Source: an uncultured Bacteroidota bacterium
GTDB taxonomy: Bacteria; Bacteroidota; Bacteroidia; Flavobacteriales; Flavobacteriaceae
Length of the DNA: 64,000 bases
Assembly: GCA_902583445.1 (NCBI GenBank)
Contig: CACHVZ010000003.1
Location: 1 to 64,000 of the forward strand
Reading direction: 5' to 3'
Shown here: positions 9,801 through 19,464 of the stretch, one piece after another
Numbering within the stretch: position 1 is the first letter of the stretch
Layout: the number at the start of each line of letters is the position of its first letter
Notes under the pieces: generated by a model
Database searches by the model: none
What the model was told of the DNA's origin: nothing
Seen by the model: only the letters and a program-made list of their open reading frames with translations
Made by a program: the position numbers and the translations under genes

Positions 9801-11930
9801 TTATTCTGTTGTATTTCCTCTTATTTCAGAAATAACAGTTTCTGATATATTAGAAGGAGTTTCTGCATAATGAGAAAATTCCATTGTTGAAGTTGCTCTA
9901 CCTGATGATAGTGTTCTTAATGATGTAACATATCCAAACATTTCAGATAATGGAACATCACCTTTCACAACTTTTGCTCCTGCTCTATCATCCATAGAAT
10001 TAACCTGACCTCTTCTCCTATTTAAATCTCCTACAATATCACCCATATTTTCTTCTGGAGTAATAACTTCTAATTTCATTATAGGCTCCATAATAACCGC
10101 TTTTGCAGCTTTAGCTGCTACCTTAAATGCAAGTTTTGCAGCAAGTTCAAAAGAAAGTGAATCAGAATCTACAGGGTGGAAAGAACCATCCTCAAGAGTT
10201 ACCTTCATAGAATCAACTTCAAATCCAGCAAGAGGACCATTTTTCATTGAATCCTTAAATCCTTTTTCAACAGATGGAACATACTCTCTAGGGATATTTC
10301 CACCTTTAATTAGGTTTACAAATTCAAGACCAGATTTACCCTGTTCACCTGGTTCAATTGTAAATACAATATCAGCAAACTTACCACGCCCTCCAGTTTG
10401 CTTTTTATAAACTTCCCTGTGGCTTGCAGATTGAGTTAGAGCCTCTTTGTACTCAACTTGAGGTTGACCTTGATTAACTTCTACTTTAAATTCTCGTCTA
10501 AGTCTGTCAACAATGATATCTAGGTGTAACTCACCCATACCTGAAATAACAGTCTGACCAGAAGCTTCATCAGTTTTTACTTGGAATGTTGGATCCTCCT
10601 CAGCAAGTTTTGAAAGGGCCAACCCAAGCTTATCAACATCAGCTTTTGTTTTTGGTTCAACAGCAACACCAATTACGGGATCAGGAAATACCATACTTTC
10701 AAGAATAATTGGGGCTTTTTCAGATGAAAGAGTATCACCTGTTTTAATATCTTTAAATCCGACTGCCGCGCCAATATCTCCTGCTTCAATAAAGTCAATA
10801 GCATTTTGCTTATTAGAGTGCATTTGGTAGATTCTTGAAATTCTTTCTCTATTACCTGATCTGTTATTTAAGACATAAGAACCTGCATCAAGTCTTCCAG
10901 AATAAACTCTAAAGAAAGCAAGTCTTCCTACAAATGGATCAGTGGCAATTTTGAATGCTAAAGCAGAAAATGGTTCTGAAACGTTTGGTAATCTAGAAAT
11001 TTCCTCTTCAGAATCTGGCTTAGTCCCAACAATTGCATCTTTATCTTCAGGAGAAGGCAAATATCTACACACAGCATCCAAAAGAAACTGAACACCTTTG
11101 TTTTTAAATGCTGAACCACAGATCATAGGGATTATACTAATATCTTGTGTAGCAGCTCTAAGTGCATTGTGAACTTCATCTTCAGTAATAGAATCAGGAT
11201 CATCGAAATATTTCTCAAGTAAATTTTCATCATATTCAGCAACAGCTTCAATCAGTTCGCCTCTAAGTCTTTCAGCTTCTTCTTTTAAATCGTCTGGAAT
11301 GTCAACAACATCAAATGTTGATCCAAAATTGTCCTCATGCCAAATCATTGCAACATTCTTTACAAGGTCAACAATGCCCTTAAAATCCTCTTCATCACCG
11401 ATATTAAGAACAATTGGTACTGCTTTAGAACCTAACTTTTCAATTACTTGATTACAAACACCTAAAAAGTTTGAACCTTGTCTATCCATTTTGTTAACAA
11501 AGCCTATTCTCGGAACTTTATAATTATCAGCTAGCCTCCAGTTTGTCTCAGACTGAGGCTCAACACCATCAACAGCTGAAAATAAAAAAACAAGACCATC
11601 AAGAACTCTTAATGATCTATTTACCTCTACTGTAAAATCAACGTGACCTGGGGTATCTATGATGTTGAAATGATATGATTTGGTTGAGTCAATAGATTTT
11701 CCTTGATCAGTTGGGAAATTCCAATTACATGTTGTGGCTGCAGATGTTATTGTAATACCTCTTTCTTGCTCCTGTTCCATCCAATCCATAGTTGCGGCAC
11801 CATCATGAACCTCACCAATTTTGTGACTTACTCCAGTGTAGAATAAAATTCTCTCAGTAGTGGTAGTTTTACCAGCATCAATGTGAGCTGCAATACCAAT
11901 ATTTCTTGTAAATCTTAAATCTCTTGCCAT
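9801..11930 (-). CDS. fusA: Elongation factor G
   Basis: EF-G is the GTPase that drives ribosomal translocation and, with RRF, ribosome recycling. The 709-aa protein has G1 AHIDAGKT at residues 15-22, the effector segment [12 protein letters not shown]3 DTPGHVDF, and G4 NKMD, then domains II-V ending with the [14 protein letters not shown]-type domain V signature. It is located between rpsG and rpsJ, the conserved str order. Only one EF-G gene is seen in the window. Confidence 0.98.
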   Translation of the reverse strand: MARDLRFTRNIGIAAHIDAGKTTTTERILFYTGVSHKIGEVHDGAATMDWMEQEQERGITITSAATTCNWNFPTDQGKSIDSTKSYHFNIIDTPGHVDFTVEVNRSLRVLDGLVFLFSAVDGVEPQSETNWRLADNYKVPRIGFVNKMDRQGSNFLGVCNQVIEKLGSKAVPIVLNIGDEEDFKGIVDLVKNVAMIWHEDNFGSTFDVVDIPDDLKEEAERLRGELIEAVAEYDENLLEKYFDDPDSITEDEVHNALRAATQDISIIPMICGSAFKNKGVQFLLDAVCRYLPSPEDKDAIVGTKPDSEEEISRLPNVSEPFSALAFKIATDPFVGRLAFFRVYSGRLDAGSYVLNNRSGNRERISRIYQMHSNKQNAIDFIEAGDIGAAVGFKDIKTGDTLSSEKAPIILESMVFPDPVIGVAVEPKTKADVDKLGLALSKLAEEDPTFQVKTDEASGQTVISGMGELHLDIIVDRLRREFKVEVNQGQPQVEYKEALTQSASHREVYKKQTGGRGKFADIVFTIEPGEQGKSGLEFVNLIKGGNIPREYVPSVEKGFKDSMKNGPLAGFEVDSMKVTLEDGSFHPVDSDSLSFELAAKLAFKVAAKAAKAVIMEPIMKLEVITPEENMGDIVGDLNRRRGQVNSMDDRAGAKVVKGDVPLSEMFGYVTSLRTLSSGRATSTMEFSHYAETPSNISETVISEIRGNTTE

Positions 11931-11939
11931 AGTAATTTA

Positions 11940-12416
11940 TTAAAATCTGAAGTGTGAGAATGCTTTATTAGCCTCAGCCATTTTGTGAGTATCAACACGC
12001 TTTTTAACAGCAGCACCTTCTTCTTTAGCAGCTGCTAATATTTCTTGTGCAAGTTTTACAGCCATTGACTTTTCATTTCTTTTTCTTGAAGATGCTATAA
12101 GCCACTTCATAGCTAATGAAATTTTTCTGTCAGGTCTTATAGGTGTAGGTATTTGAAATGTAGCTCCTCCTACTCTTCTACTTCTAACTTCAACTTGCGG
12201 CATAACATTTGAAAGAGCATCTTTCCACAATTCAAGAGAGGTCTTTTCTTTATCTTCTTTTTTACTTTCAATAATATCTATCGCATCATAGAAAATCTTA
12301 TATGCTGTAGATTTTTTTCCCTGCTGCATAAGGTTATTGACAAACCTTGTTACCAATTGTTCATTAAACTTTGGATCAGGAATAAGGTCTCTTTTCTTGG
12401 ATTGTTTCTTTCTCAT
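11940..12416 (-). CDS. rpsG: Ribosomal protein S7 (uS7)
   Basis: S7 nucleates assembly of the 30S head. The 158-aa product has [16 protein letters not shown] at the N-terminus and the signature [19 protein letters not shown]; the conserved basic [17 protein letters not shown] loop follows. It lies seven bases downstream of rpsL in the transcript. Confidence 0.97.
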   Translation of the reverse strand: MRKKQSKKRDLIPDPKFNEQLVTRFVNNLMQQGKKSTAYKIFYDAIDIIESKKEDKEKTSLELWKDALSNVMPQVEVRSRRVGGATFQIPTPIRPDRKISLAMKWLIASSRKRNEKSMAVKLAQEILAAAKEEGAAVKKRVDTHKMAEANKAFSHFRF

Positions 12417-12422
12417 TATGGT

Positions 12423-12797
12423 TTATTTTTTTGGTTTTTTACCACCATACTTGGACCTTCGTTGCAGTCTCCCTTCTACACCAGCAGTGTCTAATGCTCC
12501 TCTGACAATATGGTATCTAACTCCAGGAAGATCTTTAACTCTACCCCCTCTTACCAAAACAATAGAGTGTTCTTGAAGGTTGTGACCTTCACCTGGTATG
12601 TATGCATTGACTTCTTTTCCATTAGTAAGCCTAACCCTTGCTACTTTTCTCATGGCAGAATTTGGCTTTTTTGGAGTAGTAGTATATACCCTTGTACAAA
12701 CTCCTCTTTTTTGAGGCGATTTATCAAGTGCAGCAGACTTACTCTTTTTTGACTGTGAAGTCCTTCCTTTTCTAACTAATTGCGAAATTGTTGGCAT
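12423..12797 (-). CDS. rpsL: Ribosomal protein S12 (uS12)
   Basis: S12 is the decoding-centre protein. The 124-aa product contains [19 protein letters not shown], with the usual lysine at the classical streptomycin-resistance position, and [14 protein letters not shown]. Both look wild type. It is the first gene of the str-S10-spc transcript, preceded by a promoter-like element at 12820-12837. Confidence 0.98.
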   Translation of the reverse strand: MPTISQLVRKGRTSQSKKSKSAALDKSPQKRGVCTRVYTTTPKKPNSAMRKVARVRLTNGKEVNAYIPGEGHNLQEHSIVLVRGGRVKDLPGVRYHIVRGALDTAGVEGRLQRRSKYGGKKPKK

Positions 12798-12819
12798 ACA
12801 ATAATTATTAAATTCCGTA

Positions 12820-12837
12820 TTAAAGCGTGCAAATTTA
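12820..12837 (-). promoter_or_regulatory. Promoter -7 element and discriminator of the str-S10-spc operon
   Basis: On the minus strand the sequence reads TAAATTTGCACGCTTTAA, about 22 nt before the rpsL ATG. TAAATTTG fits the Bacteroidota -7 consensus TAnnTTTG. The bases after it (GCACGC) are GC-rich against an AT-rich background. No convincing -33 box was seen. Almost the same 18 nt occurs before rpmB and tuf. Confidence 0.6.
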
Positions 12838-12901
12838 AAATTTTTTTTTGGTTATTGTACGTATTATTACATGTTTTTTTTAAAAAAAACAATAATAAAA
12901 G

Positions 12902-14092
12902 TTAAAGAATTACACCAGAGGCAATTAATTGATTTTTCTGGTAAATAGCTACAAATTGACCTGGAGTTATAGCAGATTGAAATTCTTTAAATTTAACATA
13001 AAGAAAGTCTTCAAATTTTTCAACATTTATATCTTGAAGTTTTTGTCTGTACCTTATCCTTGCTTTCAATTTTAAATCCTTTAAAATCAAGTAGTTATAT
13101 GTATTATTTACCCAATTAATCTCAGAGTATTTTATTTTTAATACTTTTTTAAGCAATCCAGGGTGACTTTTTCCTTCACCAACATAAATTTCATTTGAAG
13201 ATGTATTTGTAGAGATAACAAACAATGGATCTTTGTAACCACCTATTGACAAACCTTTTCTCTGCCCAATTGTAAAAAAATGAGCTCCTTGGTGTTGACC
13301 AATTATTCTTCCATCATTTTTTTTATAGGAAATTCTAGTTGAGAGAAACTCTAGTTCTTCATATTTGTCAAGTTGATTTATATCATTTTTATATAAATCT
13401 GAATCCGAGGATATCTCAATAACATCACCTGTTCTTTTATTTAATTTCTGTTGTAAAAAATCAGGAAGACTTACCTTTCCGACAAAACAAAGTCCCTGTG
13501 AGTCTTTTTTCTCAGCTGTAATTAAATTATTTTCTCTAGCAATCTTTCTTACTTCTGTTTTACTTAGACCACCTATTGGAAAAATTATTTTTTTTAATTG
13601 ACTTTGATTAAGTTGACATAAAAAATATGATTGATCTTTAAGATTATCAATACCAGCATGAAGTTGGTAAGTAACATTTTCATTATTATTTTCCTCAATT
13701 ACTCTACAATAGTGACCTGTTGCAACATAATCCGCACCTAGTGAAATAGCAATATCCATGAACACATCAAACTTTATTTCTCTGTTGCATAAAATGTCAG
13801 GATTTGGTGTATTTCCTCTTGAATACTCATCAAACATATAGTCAATAATTCTTTCTTTGTACTCTTTACTTAAATCAACTGTTTGGAATGGTATATTTAA
13901 TTTTTCTGCAACAAGCATTGCATCATTACTATCTTCTAACCAAGGACATTCATCAGAGATAGTTACATTTTCATCATGCCAATTCTTCATAAATAAACCT
14001 ATCAAATCGTAGCCTTTCTTTTTTAATAAAAAGGCTGCAACACTTGAGTCTACTCCTCCAGACAAGGCTATAACTACTTTATTTGTTTTCAT
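12902..14092 (-). CDS. mnmA: tRNA-uridine 2-sulfurtransferase MnmA
   Basis: MnmA adds the 2-thio group to wobble U34 of tRNAs for Lys, Glu and Gln. The ATP-pyrophosphatase P-loop is SGGVDS at residues 11-16. The two catalytic cysteines are present: C102 in NPDILCNREIKF and C202 in SQGLCFVGK. The C-terminal beta-barrel domain ends in ITPGQFVAIYQ near residue 380. At 396 aa it is full length. It lies five bases downstream of yidC in the transcript, so it probably shares the pyrG-yidC-mnmA message. Confidence 0.96.
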   Translation of the reverse strand: MKTNKVVIALSGGVDSSVAAFLLKKKGYDLIGLFMKNWHDENVTISDECPWLEDSNDAMLVAEKLNIPFQTVDLSKEYKERIIDYMFDEYSRGNTPNPDILCNREIKFDVFMDIAISLGADYVATGHYCRVIEENNNENVTYQLHAGIDNLKDQSYFLCQLNQSQLKKIIFPIGGLSKTEVRKIARENNLITAEKKDSQGLCFVGKVSLPDFLQQKLNKRTGDVIEISSDSDLYKNDINQLDKYEELEFLSTRISYKKNDGRIIGQHQGAHFFTIGQRKGLSIGGYKDPLFVISTNTSSNEIYVGEGKSHPGLLKKVLKIKYSEINWVNNTYNYLILKDLKLKARIRYRQKLQDINVEKFEDFLYVKFKEFQSAITPGQFVAIYQKNQLIASGVIL

Positions 14093-14097
14093 TGAGA

Positions 14098-15879
14098 CTA
14101 TTTACCTCTACTTTTCTTTTGTTTCTCTGCTTCTTCAAGAGCCTTTTGTAGCCTAGCTCTAAATCCACCAACTTTTAATGGCTTCTTTTTATTTTCTTCG
14201 ATTTCTGATAATACTTTTTGATCATCAATAATAAAGTTTTTGATAACTAGCATTAGTATAATGGTTAACAAATTCGAGATGAAGTAATAAAGACTTAGAC
14301 CACTAGCATAATTGTTAAAGAAAAATAGCATCATTATAGGCATCATATACATTATTACCTTCATATTAACACCACCTGTTTGAGAAGGAGACATCATTTG
14401 CTGACCAGTCGTCATTTTTGTATAAAAGAAGATTGCTACAGATGCTAAAATTGGGAATAAACTAATATGATCTCCATATAAAGGTATGTAAAATCCAAGG
14501 TCTAGAATTGAATCATAAGATGATAAGTCATCAGCCCATAAAAAGCTTTTTTGTCTTAGGGAGAAAGCTACGGGGAAAAATGTAAATAGTGCAAAGAAAA
14601 TTGGCATTTGAAGAAATGCTGGCAAACAACCAGACATCGGATTAGCTCCAGATTTAGTATAAAGGTTCATAGTTTCCTGTTGCTTCTTCATTGGATCATC
14701 CCCAAACTTTTCATTAATAATTTCAAGTTCAGGTTTTAAAATCTTCATTTTAATCTGAGATAAATATGACTTATATGTTAGAGGAGATATAGCAACCTTA
14801 ACAATTATTGTCATTAAAATTATTGATATTCCATAGGAAAAATAATTTGTTAAAAATGAAAATAGTGGAAAGAAGATGAATCTATTTAACCAGCCAAAAA
14901 TACCCCATCCTATTGGAACTGAGTTTTCAAGATTTAAATTATACTCCTTTAAAGTTTCATAATCAGTTGGGCCATAATACATGCTAAAACTTAGCTGACT
15001 ATTTGAGTCAAGACTTAGTGGAATATTTGCAAGAAATCTTTTTGTAAATTTTTTATCCAAAGCATCATTTCCTGAAAGATCCTCTGAGCTAATTTCAACT
15101 TGATTAGATTCATTATTTAAAATTAATATAGAACTAAAGAAATGTTCTCTAAAAGACACCCAATTAACGTTGTCTATTACCTTATTTGTAATACCAGCAA
15201 CGGATAAGTAAGAATCTTTATTGTTTTCAAAACCATAAGATAATGCTGTGTATCTGTTTTCATAGTCTATACTTTTTGAATTTCTAAATGAATCTCTACC
15301 CCATATCAACTCGACATTTTCATAATTTGAATTTGTATTATCAATTATATCTAATTCAAAATCAACTATGCTAGAATTATCTGATAAAAAAAATGACAGC
15401 TCGAGTTCACTCCTAGAATCAATTTCAGCTTTTAGTTTTACAGATAAATTTTCATCAATTATTTCTGCAGTATAATTTAGATCTTGTGAATTAATCTTTG
15501 AATTTCTTCCAACAGGAATATTGAAGCTAAAAATTGACTTATTGTCGTCAATTAAAAATAGAGGATCATCGTTATAGTTATAAAAATCTTTGAGTAAAAG
15601 TTTCTTAATTTCAGCTCCCTTTGTACTTATTTCTAATAAAATGTTTGAGTTTTCAAGAACAATAATTTCCTCATTAAATTCATCATTATCTTCATAGTCA
15701 TTGTAAGATGAATTAACAATATTCGAAGGCTGCTCAACTACTTCAATTTGGCTATCATCAACTATTTCCTCTTGATTTTCAATCATATTTGATTGATTAT
15801 CATAAAACCAAAACATTAGTATTCCTGATATTAATAAAAATCCTATAAACTGAAGGGGGTCAAACCTGTTTTCTTCCAT
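14098..15879 (-). CDS. yidC: Membrane protein insertase YidC
   Basis: YidC inserts and folds inner-membrane proteins with or without SecYEG. The 593-aa product has an N-terminal anchor at about residues 10-27 (FIGFLLISGILMFWFYD), a large periplasmic domain (about 50-320) and the conserved membrane core. The core includes SPLTYKSYLSQIKMKILKPE, the P-MSGCLPAFLQMPIFFALF region and MMPIMMLFFFNNYASGLSLYY. A lysine-rich tail of about 45 residues follows the last membrane segment. The acidic linker after the first helix is lineage-typical. It is two bases downstream of pyrG in the message. Confidence 0.96.
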   Translation of the reverse strand: MEENRFDPLQFIGFLLISGILMFWFYDNQSNMIENQEEIVDDSQIEVVEQPSNIVNSSYNDYEDNDEFNEEIIVLENSNILLEISTKGAEIKKLLLKDFYNYNDDPLFLIDDNKSIFSFNIPVGRNSKINSQDLNYTAEIIDENLSVKLKAEIDSRSELELSFFLSDNSSIVDFELDIIDNTNSNYENVELIWGRDSFRNSKSIDYENRYTALSYGFENNKDSYLSVAGITNKVIDNVNWVSFREHFFSSILILNNESNQVEISSEDLSGNDALDKKFTKRFLANIPLSLDSNSQLSFSMYYGPTDYETLKEYNLNLENSVPIGWGIFGWLNRFIFFPLFSFLTNYFSYGISIILMTIIVKVAISPLTYKSYLSQIKMKILKPELEIINEKFGDDPMKKQQETMNLYTKSGANPMSGCLPAFLQMPIFFALFTFFPVAFSLRQKSFLWADDLSSYDSILDLGFYIPLYGDHISLFPILASVAIFFYTKMTTGQQMMSPSQTGGVNMKVIMYMMPIMMLFFFNNYASGLSLYYFISNLLTIILMLVIKNFIIDDQKVLSEIEENKKKPLKVGGFRARLQKALEEAEKQKKSRGK

Positions 15880-15881
15880 AA

Positions 15882-17495
15882 TTATTTTTTTAGGTAGTTT
15901 TTTAAACTAGCTTTTACAAAGTTTACAAAAATTGGATGAGGATTGTATACACTACTTTTATATTCAGGATGAAATTGAACACCAACAAACCATGGATGGT
16001 CTTTATTTTCAACAATTTCAACTAGATTAGTCTCTGGATTTTTACCAGCAACAATAAAGTTTTCATCAAAAATTTTTTTTGAATATTCATCATTAAACTC
16101 GAATCTGTGCCTATGTCTTTCGGAAACTACTTTTTTACTGTAAATTTTATTAGAAATTGTATTCTTAAGAATTTCACAGTCCCAAGCCCCTAATCTCATT
16201 GTACCTCCCTTATTAATTATTTTTTTTTGCGATGTCATTAAATCAATAACTGGATCTTTACATTTTTCTGAAATTTCTGTTGAATTAGCGTACCTTATTT
16301 TTTTTACATTTCTAGCATATTCGATTACTGCCATTTGCATACCTAAACATATCCCTAGGAAAGGAATTTTATTTACTCTAGCATATTCTACAGCTAATAT
16401 TTTACCATCTAACCCTCTTTGGCCAAAACCTGGAGCAACAATTATCCCATCGAGATCAATTAACTTTTTATTAATATTTTCTTTATCAAGATATTCAGAG
16501 TGAATAGACTTAACATTGACTTTTACTTCATTTTCAGTTCCAGCATGAATTAATGACTCAAGAATTGATTTATATGAATCATTCAACTCAACGTATTTCC
16601 CAACTAAACCAATATTAATCTGATGAGTAGGGTTTTTTAGTTTATGTAAAAAGTTTTTCCATTTATCTAAGTCTGGTTCAGATTCTTTAATTTTCAATTT
16701 TTGAAGAGTTACTTTATCAAGGCCTTCATCTCTCATCTTTATAGGAACATCATAAATAGTTTCAACATCAATAGACTGAATTACACAATCTAGTTTTACA
16801 TTACAGAAAAGTGCAAGTTTATTCTTGACTTCATCTGAGAGATCTCTTTCTGATCTACAAACTAAAACATCTGCTTTTAGACCAAGCTCCATCAAGGTTT
16901 TTACTGAATGTTGAGTAGGTTTAGTTTTAAGTTCACCTGTTGCAGATAAGTATGGAATTAAAGTTAAGTGAATTACCATAGAATTTTCAGGGCCTTCTTC
17001 ATAAATAACCTGTCTAACTGCCTCTATAAATGGTAAAGATTCAATATCACCTACAGTACCTCCTATTTCTGTAATAATAATATCTAGATTATTTTTATAG
17101 TCAAGATTTCTTATATTTTCTTTAATCTCATTTGTTATATGAGGTATAACCTGAACTGTTTTACCCAAAAACTCTCCTTTCCTTTCCTTTTCAATTACAT
17201 TTTGATATATTTTTCCTGTAGTAATATTGTTTCTCTGTGAGGTATTTCTACTTAAAAATCTTTCGTAATGGCCTAAATCAAGATCGGTTTCAGCCCCATC
17301 ATCTGTTACATAACATTCTCCATGCTCATATGGATTTAGAGTTCCTGGATCAACATTTATATAGGGGTCTAATTTTTGAATAGCGACATTTAAGCCCTGA
17401 GCTTGGAGGAGACGTGCTAAAGAAGCAGATACAATACCCTTTCCGAGGGATGATGTAACACCACCAGTAACAAAAATATATTTAGGCTTATTCAT
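15882..17495 (-). CDS. pyrG: CTP synthase
   Basis: CTP synthase makes CTP from UTP, ATP and glutamine. The N-terminal synthetase domain starts YIFVTGGVTSSLGKG (P-loop at 16-20) and the C-terminal class I glutamine amidotransferase domain has the nucleophile C383 in GICLGMQ, with H509 and E511 in FHPEY. The 537 aa are complete. A 9-A run in codons for QKK near residue 423-425 is intact, a useful contrast with the broken guaA. The ATG is overlapped by the second of two TCCGGA sites (see 17495-17518). It heads the pyrG-yidC-mnmA operon. Confidence 0.97.
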   Translation of the reverse strand: MNKPKYIFVTGGVTSSLGKGIVSASLARLLQAQGLNVAIQKLDPYINVDPGTLNPYEHGECYVTDDGAETDLDLGHYERFLSRNTSQRNNITTGKIYQNVIEKERKGEFLGKTVQVIPHITNEIKENIRNLDYKNNLDIIITEIGGTVGDIESLPFIEAVRQVIYEEGPENSMVIHLTLIPYLSATGELKTKPTQHSVKTLMELGLKADVLVCRSERDLSDEVKNKLALFCNVKLDCVIQSIDVETIYDVPIKMRDEGLDKVTLQKLKIKESEPDLDKWKNFLHKLKNPTHQINIGLVGKYVELNDSYKSILESLIHAGTENEVKVNVKSIHSEYLDKENINKKLIDLDGIIVAPGFGQRGLDGKILAVEYARVNKIPFLGICLGMQMAVIEYARNVKKIRYANSTEISEKCKDPVIDLMTSQKKIINKGGTMRLGAWDCEILKNTISNKIYSKKVVSERHRHRFEFNDEYSKKIFDENFIVAGKNPETNLVEIVENKDHPWFVGVQFHPEYKSSVYNPHPIFVNFVKASLKNYLKK

Positions 17496-17518
17496 CCGGA
17501 TATAATAACATTTCCGGA
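17495..17518 (-). promoter_or_regulatory. Paired TCCGGA sites spanning the pyrG start codon
   Basis: Two copies of the self-complementary hexamer TCCGGA (17495-17500 and 17513-17518) are separated by 12 AT-rich bases. Because each is a palindrome, the pair can form a 6-bp stem with a 12-nt loop in the RNA, and the last base of the copy nearer the gene is the A of the pyrG ATG. It could be a start-occluding hairpin, a repressor operator, or chance. Function is inferred only. Confidence 0.35.
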
Positions 17519-17520
17519 CT

Positions 17521-17528
17521 CAAATTTA
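17521..17528 (-). promoter_or_regulatory. Candidate -7 promoter element of pyrG-yidC-mnmA
   Basis: TAAATTTG on the minus strand, an exact match to TAnnTTTG, ends 25 nt before the pyrG ATG. It lies in the only sizeable gap (60 nt) between the LysM gene and pyrG. Expected transcription start would fall within or next to the upstream TCCGGA. Confidence 0.5.
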
Positions 17529-17555
17529 CAAAATAATAAGGTATTATATAATTTA

Positions 17556-18944
17556 TTATTCATTAATCTCTTCAATACTATAGTCAACATGCTTTAAAAG
17601 AAAAATAGATGAATTAAATAAACCACCTAATGTATCTTTTTTATAAAGAAATTTAGATTCATTGTAAGTCTGTTCATCATATTTTATAGTTCTATTTAAA
17701 TTATTATCAAGTAGTTTTCTCAGAAGAATATCCCTTGTAACATCATAACCTCTAGCAATATCTTTGTTTGGAAAGCTACCAAATAGGTTTATATAATTAC
17801 TTTCAAAATCTGTTATTGAATCCTGATTAATTTTTCTTGAAATAGAGGCATATGTGAATCTTAAATTACCAAGATCCTTGATATTTATACTAGGGTCGTC
17901 ATATTGATTTCCCCTATAAGTTGTGTAGAGTCTAACATCTCTCTCAGAAGTAATTTGAGAGTTTAATTGAGATATTACACTGGAGATAAGAGTAAATATT
18001 TCAGATTCAACAACTACTTTATTAGGAAGTGTATCAACTAAGAGAGAATCGAGTAGCTCTGGTAAAATGTAGCCTTCAAACTCAGGTTTAATTTTCGTTG
18101 CATTAGGAAAAATACTTGTAAGCCTATTTTCAATATCTACATTAAGTGAATCTGCTATTATGACAATATTTTCATCTCTGTTTAAGTTAGTATTTAAGTA
18201 TTCTAGCATTTTTTCCCTCAAAAGATTCTTAGGAGTAACAGTCTGTACAACTCCTTTTAATATTTTTATTGGGATTGTAGAAAGGGGAAAAACTTTTGGT
18301 ATTGCTTCCAGGAAATCAAGATTAGAAAAAGTCTCAAAATTCCTTGGAATAAGAGGTCCAATTATTATATCAGAGTTAATAATTTTTTCGTTATTAGATA
18401 TCTCAAAAATTTTATTTAATGAGTTTTCCGTATCAAAAACATTTAAATTAATTGAGACACCCATTTTCCTTATATCATTAATTGCATAAAGAATTCCGGA
18501 GTAAAAATCTAAAGCAATGGTATAAAGATTTCTATCTTCAAAAAGTGATTCAACCTCTTGAATTGAATCAAAATTAACTTCAGATGATCTAAATGGTAAA
18601 AGTACAGATACATTCAATTCATCATTTTTTCTTTTCTTTTGAATGTAAATAGAGTCTAGAGAGGTTAATTCTGTTTCGATCAATTCGTTTTCTACAACTT
18701 TTAAATTTAAATCCTCTGAAGATTTAAATATAGGAACAAGTATAGTTGATCTTCTTCTAAGTCTTGAATCTCTAAGCTCTGGATTAAAACTTAATAAATC
18801 ATTGATAGTTATTTTATATTTCTGAGAAATTGAAAAAAGAGTTTCTTTTCTTTCAACCTTATGAAAAATTGTATCTGAAACAATATTTTGAGAAAATATT
18901 GAAGTACTTGATAAAAGGAATATTATTAGTATAAAACTTCTCAT
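17556..18944 (-). CDS. LysM-domain protein with periplasmic-binding-protein-like fold
   Basis: The 462-aa product begins with a signal peptide (MRSFILIIFLLSSTSIFSQ), so it is exported. A LysM peptidoglycan-binding module is at about residues 28-72 (HKVERKETLFSISQKYKITINDLL...LRRRSTILVPI). The rest (about 110-440) has the look of a type 1 periplasmic-binding domain, with VSVLLPFRSS, ALDFYSGILYAINDIRKMG and DIIIGPLIPRNFE, similar to amino-acid ABC substrate-binding proteins. A fusion of the two is common in Flavobacteriia; the ligand is unknown. It directly follows the uncharacterised gene at 18945, with no gap, so they are co-transcribed with guaA. Confidence 0.75.
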   Translation of the reverse strand: MRSFILIIFLLSSTSIFSQNIVSDTIFHKVERKETLFSISQKYKITINDLLSFNPELRDSRLRRRSTILVPIFKSSEDLNLKVVENELIETELTSLDSIYIQKKRKNDELNVSVLLPFRSSEVNFDSIQEVESLFEDRNLYTIALDFYSGILYAINDIRKMGVSINLNVFDTENSLNKIFEISNNEKIINSDIIIGPLIPRNFETFSNLDFLEAIPKVFPLSTIPIKILKGVVQTVTPKNLLREKMLEYLNTNLNRDENIVIIADSLNVDIENRLTSIFPNATKIKPEFEGYILPELLDSLLVDTLPNKVVVESEIFTLISSVISQLNSQITSERDVRLYTTYRGNQYDDPSINIKDLGNLRFTYASISRKINQDSITDFESNYINLFGSFPNKDIARGYDVTRDILLRKLLDNNLNRTIKYDEQTYNESKFLYKKDTLGGLFNSSIFLLKHVDYSIEEINE

Positions 18945-19457
18945 TTATTTTTGCTTTTCAAGTTTCCAGCTTTCATAGTCCTGATTATTAACTATATATG
19001 ACCAATGTAATAAAGACTGTTGAATTCTAGGTGAAATATCTTTTGAATTTTCAATTTTTAAACCTGATTTGAAAATTTTATTATAAATAGCATTTCTAAA
19101 TCTACCTTTAGGACCACAAAAAGCTAGCCATCTTTTTATCTGTCTAATGTCATCTTCGTGACGTCTTCCAATGTAGTACTTACAATACCATTCAAACCAG
19201 CCTCTTGGATCATCTTGATGAATCCATCCTTTTTCCTCCCACTCTTGTTGAGTTTGTCCTGATTTAATTTTAAATAAATTAATTTTTACTAAATATTTTT
19301 TTGATAGGTAATAGGATTCATCAAGATCCTTGAACCAATCTTTTGGAAAAATTCTGTAATCAACAAGTTGATTAAAATATGTACCTCCAAATATACCCTT
19401 GTATAGCATTTGTTTTGGAGTCAACATCGGTTTAAATGAATTATGAAGTTCTTCCAT
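18945..19457 (-). CDS. Uncharacterised aromatic-rich protein between guaA and the LysM gene
   Basis: I do not recognise this 170-aa family. The first in-frame codon available is TTG at 19478, inside guaA, but the ATG at 19457 (MEELHNSFKPMLTPKQML) avoids overlap and is preferred. There is no signal peptide or membrane segment. It is rich in Trp, Tyr, Phe and Lys, with conserved-looking blocks GWIHQDDPRGWFEWYCKYY, IGRRHEDDIRQIKRWLAF and a terminal LLHWSYIVNNQDYESWKLE. A cytoplasmic enzyme or nucleic-acid-binding role is possible, but nothing in the sequence proves it. It is tightly packed between guaA (7 nt) and the LysM gene (0 nt). Confidence 0.6.
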   Translation of the reverse strand: MEELHNSFKPMLTPKQMLYKGIFGGTYFNQLVDYRIFPKDWFKDLDESYYLSKKYLVKINLFKIKSGQTQQEWEEKGWIHQDDPRGWFEWYCKYYIGRRHEDDIRQIKRWLAFCGPKGRFRNAIYNKIFKSGLKIENSKDISPRIQQSLLHWSYIVNNQDYESWKLEKQK

Positions 19458-19464
19458 TTTTATT

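Noticed and set aside
16211-16229. Nine-A run in pyrG as a second frameshift site
   Set aside because: The frame is intact on both sides and reads normal CTP synthase, so no shift is needed.
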